Positions 57,401 to 64,000 of a DNA stretch of 64,000 nucleotides are shown here, piece after piece. Origin of the DNA: Cerrena zonata (taxonomy: Eukaryota; Basidiomycota; Agaricomycetes; Polyporales; Cerrenaceae); contig JASBNA010000104.1 in the NCBI GenBank assembly GCA_038087015.1, positions 1 through 64,000 on the forward strand, in the 5' to 3' direction. The number at the start of each line of letters is the position of its first letter. The first letter of the stretch is position 1. The notes below the pieces were generated by a model that did no database searches, had not been told where the DNA came from, and saw only the letters and a list, made by a program, of their open reading frames with translations. The position numbers and the translations under genes were made by a program.

Positions 57401-57701
57401 ACATCCTTATTGCGAGACTTGTCATGTCAGACTACGGATGCCAAAGTGTCAGAGATGTAAGAAGAGTATTCGAGATGGAATGCAAGCCGTTGAAGCCCTT
57501 GGAGGGAAGTGGTGTTGGGAGTGTTTCACTTGTGCCGTGAGTTCCAATATTCCTTCGTGTATCCATTAACTGTCGTGTCTAACCGTGTTGGATCATTTTT
57601 AGAGCTGTGATCAACCCTTCGAAGACCCATCGTTTTTCCAGCGCGATAATAAAGCGTTCTGTGAACGTTGTTTCAGCATTATGATTAAGAACGAAATGTA
57701 G
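54410..57701 (+). CDS. LIM-domain protein, paxillin-like (Pxl1 type)
   Basis: Adaptor of the actin cytoskeleton. In yeasts the Pxl1 paxillin relative acts at sites of polarised growth and the cytokinetic ring. The first 900 or so residues are Pro/Ser/Gln-rich and disordered, with many SP and PxxP motifs suited to phosphorylation and SH3 binding. The C-terminus has three LIM-type zinc modules: one from CGGCGG to CHLDYHD (about 860-880 to 925), one from CYHCQ to CETCH (with a long insert in its centre), and one from CQRCKK through CWECFTCASCDQPFE to CERCF. Exons: 54410-54838, 54904-57114, 57177-57536 and 57603-57701, about 1,030 residues. The first junction is needed because the frame changes near 54.9 kb. 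It uses the weak donor GTGGCT with acceptor CACAG, and a true frameshift is the alternative. Confidence 0.85.
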
Positions 57702-57902
57702 TCGCCTCTTTCTGTTTTCTTTGTATTCTCATCCACGACCATATTTATTCAGTTCTTGCTTTGCTATTCGTATTACGATCCACAATTATTTATTGTAACC
57801 AGCATCCTTTCTCAAAATGTTGTATAAATGATTTATAGAATTTGATTTCTATTCGCACCTGCCATAAACTCTGCAAAATGCCCCTCTTATGTTATATCCC
57901 TC

Positions 57903-60417
57903 CTATTCCATATTCATGTGACATTCTTCGCCTATTGCGTCCTGTCTCCGACGCCAACACCACCCCAATGGTCTGTGCGTAGATATACCACACAGCTTCT
58001 GTCGTAGTGCGTCCTTGATCGAACCGCGAATTTTGCACCCCGTCGCCGGGTTCAAACCCCAATCCATATACAAAACCAAGCAGGTGACCACGGCGAGGAA
58101 AACCAGGCTAAATGCTACGGTGACTTGAGTATAGATGCTTGTGTGGGCGAAGCACATGTATGATAGCGCAACAAGGAACGACAACATGCTGTGGGGTGCA
58201 ACACTGTTAGAAAATGTAACGTAAGGTAAGGTAACTATAACAAACACACCTCCATGTGAAGCATCCCACTGGTAAACTGAACGCAAATGCCAACGATTCC
58301 AATCCGAAGTAAAGGTCATTATTATTCTGGAGGTACTGGGCCTGATATTGAACGTCAGCTATTTACTTATAGCGTATCTTGATGATGTTTGCTGTACTTA
58401 CGATTTCGCCCACTTCATCGCGACCCATCATAGTGCGATGTTGCCTAGCGAGGATTTGGCAAATCATATATGTAGCTAGACTGAACACGATCGAAACATA
58501 GCTAGCGATCTGGCACACGCTCTTGTTCTGCGTGTCTTTGTCGATAGTCTGGATAGCCAAGAAGCCAACGTTGGCTGTGAGAAGAAGTGTTGCCTAGTCG
58601 TAGATTGGTTAGCAGTACTGTGGTATGTGTATATGCTGTCGGTTACATACTGGTGTAGTTGACGCTTTCCAATCTTTTGTGAGTATTCCAATAAACTTGT
58701 TCCATGGTCTAGCCCCCACAGTTTGATCTACCCAGATCTTTTCTAGCTCGGCCAAGTATATGTCTGGCATCCAAAACAGAAACGGGGAGCAACATAAGAA
58801 TGTAAGTGAACGAGGTCTGTGTATCTCGTTACCAAATACGCTTTCGTCACGATTGAGCCTTGCATTTGGCTGGCCGTGGTGATTATAGAATCGCTCCATA
58901 GCTTTCAGAAATATGAGTGCTGAAGTAGTGACACTAGGCAGCAAAGACGTACAAATCGTCGACATATTACGAGCTGGAAAAAGGAATAAGCTTGTTTCTT
59001 TGTTTTATACTGTACAGGACTCACCTATGATTACTGTACGATGCCCGTCATTTGGACCCTCTACAGTAATTTGTCATCATAAATTATTCTAAAGCTGTTG
59101 TGTTTACGCACGCTTAACTCGATCCATGATTCGCGACAGTTCTAATATTCTATGTTCCTCGTAAGGAACGGTGGATGTTTCAGAGGTCGTTATATCTAAG
59201 ATGGTCGTCAGTAAGTCACATACTACGGGAGGATTTGAAAATAGTACTGACCAATCCAACCATAAGCTAACATAGTCTGCAGTTCAGACACCAACGCTTT
59301 CCCAATCTGACGATGGTTGGGGAACATTTCAATGTGTAGCCTGCATTGCGAGTACACTGAATGTGGCGATTTTGAAACTAGGTGTCCATGATGGTTGAGA
59401 TTGCACTGAAAAACCGAGATGGAATGACACGTACGTGGAGATGTTGACTTACCAGAACTGCCAATCCCGGGCATGCTCTGTGTATGCATATTGAGACATC
59501 TACTCTTGGTACATCAGCCATATGTAGTAATACATACTAAGGTGTGCTTTGCAATAAGAATCTCTGTTATTGTCCGTCAGGAGAGAAATGTGAACTGCTT
59601 TGGCCCACGTTATACCACGGTTCTTCCAGGAAGACAGATAATAGCAATATTCAACTGTGTCCGAGCTGTCTTCAGTCTTATGCAATATTATTTCAATATC
59701 ATCAGGAACGTTGACGCAATTCCGAAGTTTATCCTGAATCATGTCGTAGGCTTGGTTGAGTTCTTGCAGCTCCGTTTCCACACGAATATCAGTATGTGTC
59801 AGTATGTGCTAGGAGATCATATGAGGCAGCAACAAGACCATATAGGCGTACAACCGCACCTTGGTTGCATGCCTATAATATAATTTCCCCTCAGGATGTT
59901 CACTCGGTTCCCAACCGGGAGGTATGTTTCGCCTGCTGACGATCAGCCTTGCTATCAGCAACACTTTACAATACTTTCACCTTTCGGATGAAAAATCCAT
60001 CGGATCGATTGTTGTAATAACTTCATCGTCGGCGTAATTCCTGAGAAAAAAACACTTCGCTTCAATATCGCAAGAGGAGCTTGAAAACACTTACGAGCGT
60101 ATCCTGTCGTATCTCCAGTCGGATAATTGCAGTGGTGACATAGCTTGTAAGACTAGTTCTGGTTTCGGTCCCAACTCGGCAGGTTGAGGCTGAAGCTGGG
60201 CAACACTATGTTCAAGCTCAGCGGCATTTTTTTGTCCAAGTTGAACGGCACCACTGGTTCGATCATGGTCAATCGCTGGTTCCCACTCGCGAAGGCCCGT
60301 TGTTAGTAGATCAGCAAGGTCTCCCTCTCGTGACGGACATCTTTGCAAGACAGTCATTTCGAGAGAAAGATGTCCTCGACCATCGGAGCGACCAGTGGCA
60401 TGCGATGATTCTGACAT
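57903..60417 (-). CDS. WW-like domain multi-pass membrane protein, paralogue C
   Basis: Third member of the family described at 12.5-15.3 and 44.7-46.6 kb. From an ATG at 60417: an acidic, Gln/Ser-rich N-terminus (LQPQPAELGPKPELVLQ), then NYADDEVITTIDPMDFSSE and a WW-like segment NIPPGWEPSEHPEGKLYYRH (about 59.9 kb). Next come the helical block with YCYYLSSWKNRGITWAKAVH (about 59.6 kb), the block FYNHHGQPNARLNRDESVFG (about 58.85 kb), LEKIWVDQTVGARPWNKFIG, and hydrophobic segments near 58.55, 58.45 and 58.15 kb (SFLVALSYMCFAHTS, VAFSLVFLAVVTCLVLYMDW). It is closest to copy A in the NHHGQ/NYHGQ and LEKIWVD blocks. An extra upstream exon with an earlier ATG near 60563 is possible. Function unknown. 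Confidence 0.65.
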
Positions 60418-61080
60418 GGCGAGAGATGGCTGAGCTTGTTGGGAGGGAGGAGGGACACAGAATACCTGTATTAGGGCGTCCCCATATGTGTACGTTATAC
60501 TTATACTACCTGCATGGCATGAGGAATAGGAAAGAATTCTTTCGAGAACCCGGCACCGCCATGATCTAGAGATTAAGTTCAAGTGTATTTTCAGTTACAC
60601 ATTACACTACTTGTGTCGTCCTATATAATAGTGTGTGCATATTTATAATCAGGAGAGAAGGGAGATATTGTTAGCACGAAATGATAATTATCATTGAATA
60701 ATCAAAGTTCCCAGGAATACCAGCTGCAGGACTACTGTGGGGTCAATGTGTGAGCGTCCTAATCTAACCTGTACTACGTCGTTAGTCGGAGATGAAGGAG
60801 AGACTGTCCCGGCTGCACATATTTCATACCTCACATTCGCAACGTATAAGTAATGTTAGGCTCTTGTCGTTAAAGTATTGAATTTAGTATTGATTGAGCT
60901 AAGTGGAAGGAAACAGGTGGTTTCGTGACAGTTTCCTGTGTTACCTCTACGTGTAACTTGTGACGCCGTAACACTACGAGCGTGACACCACTTACAAGTT
61001 ACACGTACAACTGAATAACCACCTTACTTTCTACTTTCTACCTAATCTTTTGGAACGTACGGGCTTGAAGTATAGTCAAG
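60418..61080. promoter_or_regulatory. Divergent promoter region of paralogue C and COPA
   Basis: The region lies between the minus-strand start at 60417 and the COPA ATG at 61081. It contains the 14-bp inverted repeat listed separately. If the alternative 5' exon of paralogue C is used, its promoter starts near 60563. No other element is identified. Confidence 0.4.
60948..61007. repeat. 14-bp perfect inverted repeat with 32-bp loop
   Basis: The arms TACGTGTAACTTGT (60948-60961) and ACAAGTTACACGTA (60994-61007) are perfect reverse complements. The pair lies about 75 bp upstream of the COPA start codon, in a divergent intergenic region. It could be a dimeric transcription factor site, a cruciform, or the remains of a small inverted-repeat element. 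No target-site duplication was noticed. Confidence 0.75.
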
Positions 61081-64000
61081 ATGTCCGTAATGCTCACAAA
61101 GTTTGAGTCTAAGAGTAATCGGGTGAAGGGTACGTCAATTGTAATATAATGTCAAGCGGGAAACTAAAGTATGGTCCAACGTTAGGATTGGCCTTCCATC
61201 CTACACAACCCTTACTTGCGGCGTCGTTACACAATGGAAGCGTGCAGCTATGGAACTACCGGATGGGTGTACTTGTAGACAGGTTCGAGGAGCATGAGGG
61301 ACCGGTGCGTGGTGTTGCCATCCACCCCAGTCGCGCACTGTTGGTGACCGGCGGTGACGACTATAAAATCAAAGTCTGGGGTATGTGCCACATTGGAATC
61401 CGTCTATACAACCTAATTGTGCGTAGACATTCGGCCGCAAAACAGGCGTTGCCTCTTTACCCTTCATGGACATCTCGATTATGTCCGTACCGTACAATTC
61501 CATCACGAAATGCCCTGGATTGTAAGCACTACACGTATGCGCTTCAGAATACTTCTCATGACCTTGCCTTCAGCTTTCTGCCTCCGATGATCAAACTATT
61601 CGAATCTGGAACAGCACATCTCGTAACTGCATAGCCATTTTGACAGGTCACTCGCACTATGTTATGTCTGCCCAGTTCCACCCCAAAGAAGACCTCGTTG
61701 TCTCCGCATCACAGGATCAAACTGTGCGTGTCTGGGACATCTCTGGTCTCCGACGAAGCACGCCAAACACTGCTCCTGGAACTTTCGACACGTTCGACAA
61801 TTTCTCTACTGTGAAATATGTGCTTGAGGGTCACGATCGTGGAGTCAACTTCGCGAGCTTCCACCCCACTTTGCCTCTCATCGTCTCTGCTGCTGATGAC
61901 CGACAAATCAAGATCTGGCGTATGAGTGAAAACCGAGCTTGGGAAGTTGATGCGTGTCGTGGACACTTCAACAATGTCTCTACTGCGGTCTTCCACCCCA
62001 AACACGAATTGATCGTGTCTTGTGGTGAAGATAAGACTGTGCGCGTTTGGGATCTTACCAAACGATCTGCGGTACAAACATTCAGGAGGGAACATGACCG
62101 CTTCTGGGTTCTCGCTGCTCATCCTGAGCTCAATTTATTCGCTGCTGGTCATGACAACGGCCTGATTGTGTTCAAGCTTGAACGCGAGCGACCCGCGTTC
62201 ACTATGCACGGCGACATGCTCTATTATATTCGTGACAAATATGTGCGATCCTACGACATCAACAGCGGTGCAGACGTTGGCCTTCTCAGCGTCCGTAAAT
62301 TCGGTAGTCCCTACGTTCCCCCAAGAACTATCAGCTACAACCCGGCGGAACGCGCTGTCATCGTCACTATTACTTCTGATAATGGCTTATTCGAATTGAC
62401 TGCCTTGCCAAAAGATGTCGTTGGTGAGGTCAAGGATTCATCCACGGACGGAAAGCGAGGAGGCGGACAAGCTGCGATTTTCGTTGCCCGAAACAGGCTC
62501 GCGGTCTTGAACAAGACAAGTCAGGTGTGTTTGGACGTTTGGAGGCGCATACATTCACTAACTTCTATGTAGCTAATTGAAGTCCGGGATATGGCCAACT
62601 CTGTTGTAAAGACGATCAAACCACCCGTTGTCACCAATGAGATCTTCTACGGCGGAACTGCTAGTCTTATTTTGAGCTCGACCTCTTCGGTGGTGCTTTA
62701 CGATATCCAACAACAGAAGACTCTTGCAGAAATTACGACTCCACCAGTGAAATACGTAGTCTGGAGTGCCGATGGTTCACTGGTAGCACTGTTAAGCAAA
62801 CATAGTAAGGATTTATTATTATTCCTATCATTCACACTTCGTTGACTAAGATGTTTCGTAGCCATTACTATCGCCAACAAGAACTTCTCGCAACATACCC
62901 TCATTCACGAGACGATTCGTATCAAGTCGGGCGCGTGGGATGACTCTGGTGTCTTCATCTACTCGACGCTTAACCACATTAAATACTGCCTTGCACAAGG
63001 GTGAGTTTTTCTTGTAAGGTCAAAATCGTCTAGTGTCACTAAAAGCGCTCTACAGTGATCACGGTGTGATTTGCACTCTTGATAATCCGGTATACTTGAC
63101 GAGGGTGAAGGGCAAGACCGTACATTGTTTAGATCGATCGGCAAGGCCTCGTACCATCACGATCGATCCCACAGAGTACCGATTCAAATTGGCTCTCTTA
63201 CGGAATAATCATGAGGAAATGCTCTACATCATTCGCACCTCGAATCTTTTGGGACAAGGTATCATCGCTTACTTGCAGCAGAAAGGCTTCCCAGAGGTCT
63301 GTCATCTTTGCATAATTTTCCGAAAGAATTTAGGTCTCATCTGTTTATTCTAGATTGCCTTGCACTTCGTTCAGGAAAAGAAAACAAGGTTCGATTTAGC
63401 TATCGAATGTGGTAACTTGGATGTCGCACTTGAAACCGCTCGTACCATCGACCGCGCTGATTGTTGGGAAAGACTCGCTCAACAAGCCCTCAAGCAAGGA
63501 AACCATAAGGTAGGCATATTGTTGGTCGTGTACTGCATTGTCTATCAATTAAAAGATTTTTAGATCGTCGAAAAAGCTTACCAACAAACAAAGAATTTTG
63601 ACAAACTCTCTTTCCTCTACCTCGCTACTGGTAGCACTGACAAGCTCACCAAAATGGCAAAGATCGCAGATGCCCGAGGCGATCCCATGTCACGATTCCA
63701 TAATGCACTGTACTCAGGTGATGTTCTCGGACGGATTGCTGTGTTGCGAGATGTGGGAATGCGTACGTCTCATTTACTATTACTCCATTTAATGTTTGAC
63801 TAATAGCTAACCCTCGACCCAGATCCCCTTGCTTACCTGACTGCCAAAACGAATGGTCTGGATGATACTGCACTTGAGATTCTGGAAGCTGCAGGTTTGA
63901 CTGAGGCAGATGTTGATGATGTGCCTTCATTTGGTACCTCCACTCTGCGACCGCCACCAGTAGTTACTACTACGACGGATCTCAACTGGCCGTCAATCTC
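61081..64000 (+). CDS. Coatomer subunit alpha (COPI), 5' two thirds
   Basis: Alpha-COP is a WD40 coat protein of COPI vesicles, which carry cargo from Golgi to ER. Ten exons were read: 61081-61129, 61186-61380, 61427-61521, 61574-62524, 62573-62804, 62862-63000, 63056-63296, 63354-63510, 63564-63762 and 63823-64000. They give 812 residues of an expected 1,200 or so before the window ends. The N-terminal beta-propeller has the family sequence [19 protein letters not shown] and WD repeats such as [36 protein letters not shown] and [10 protein letters not shown]. The second propeller and the helical solenoid ([49 protein letters not shown]) follow. It corresponds to yeast COP1/RET1. The frame is clean throughout. 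The C-terminal domain lies beyond the window. Confidence 0.95.

Noticed and set aside
58040..58075. A B-box-like GGGTTCAAACCCC suggestive of a tRNA gene
   Set aside because: It lies inside the coding exon of the minus-strand WW-like paralogue C. No matching A box, acceptor stem or anticodon arm could be folded around it.
1..64000. CRISPR arrays, riboswitches, prokaryotic operons or origins
   Set aside because: No regularly spaced repeats were seen, and the intron-rich structure is eukaryotic.

Overview
The window is nuclear DNA of a filamentous basidiomycete, most likely an Agaricomycete. The signs are dense short introns of about 45-75 bp with GT..AG ends in nearly every gene, conserved eukaryotic housekeeping genes (RPN3, SWI3/RSC8, COPA, NDUFAF2), and families typical of mushroom-forming fungi: KOW-domain Spt5-like proteins, F-box proteins, WW-like membrane proteins, metacaspases and a Helitron. 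Nothing is prokaryotic, so no operons or ribosome binding sites are expected.

Layout. 0.4-3.5 kb: an Spt5-like gene broken by several frame changes. 4.2-12.1 kb: an AT-rich island holding one uninterrupted 2,510-codon Helitron reading frame (Rep HUH nuclease, PIF1-like helicase, C-terminal peptidase-like domain). 12.5-15.3 kb: WW-like membrane protein copy A (minus). 16.7-31.1 kb: an ordinary gene-dense stretch with RPN3, a small acidic orphan, the Swi3/Rsc8 chromatin-remodelling subunit, an NDUFAF2-type complex I factor, a DUF1349 protein, a secreted GH47 alpha-mannosidase and an F-box protein. 31.1-43.7 kb: 12.6 kb with no gene I can support. 43.7-44.2 kb: a 93-residue orphan. 44.7-46.6 kb: WW-like copy B. 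47.2-53.8 kb: a tandem array of three metacaspase genes, the first a relic and the other two intact with identical exon architecture. 54.4-57.7 kb: a LIM-domain (paxillin-like) protein. 57.9-60.4 kb: WW-like copy C (minus). 61.1-64.0 kb: the first two thirds of the coatomer alpha subunit gene, cut by the window end.

The housekeeping genes work in separate processes (proteasome, chromatin, respiration, Golgi traffic). The accessory part, about 31-60 kb, is where duplication and decay concentrate: the metacaspase array lies between two members of the WW-like membrane family, and a third member lies beside the Helitron. The two most notable points are the peptidase-like tail on the Helitron protein and the metacaspase relic that has kept its intron skeleton but lost the catalytic cysteine block. 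Exon borders were read by eye from splice motifs and reading phase. All family calls are from motif recognition, with no database search.
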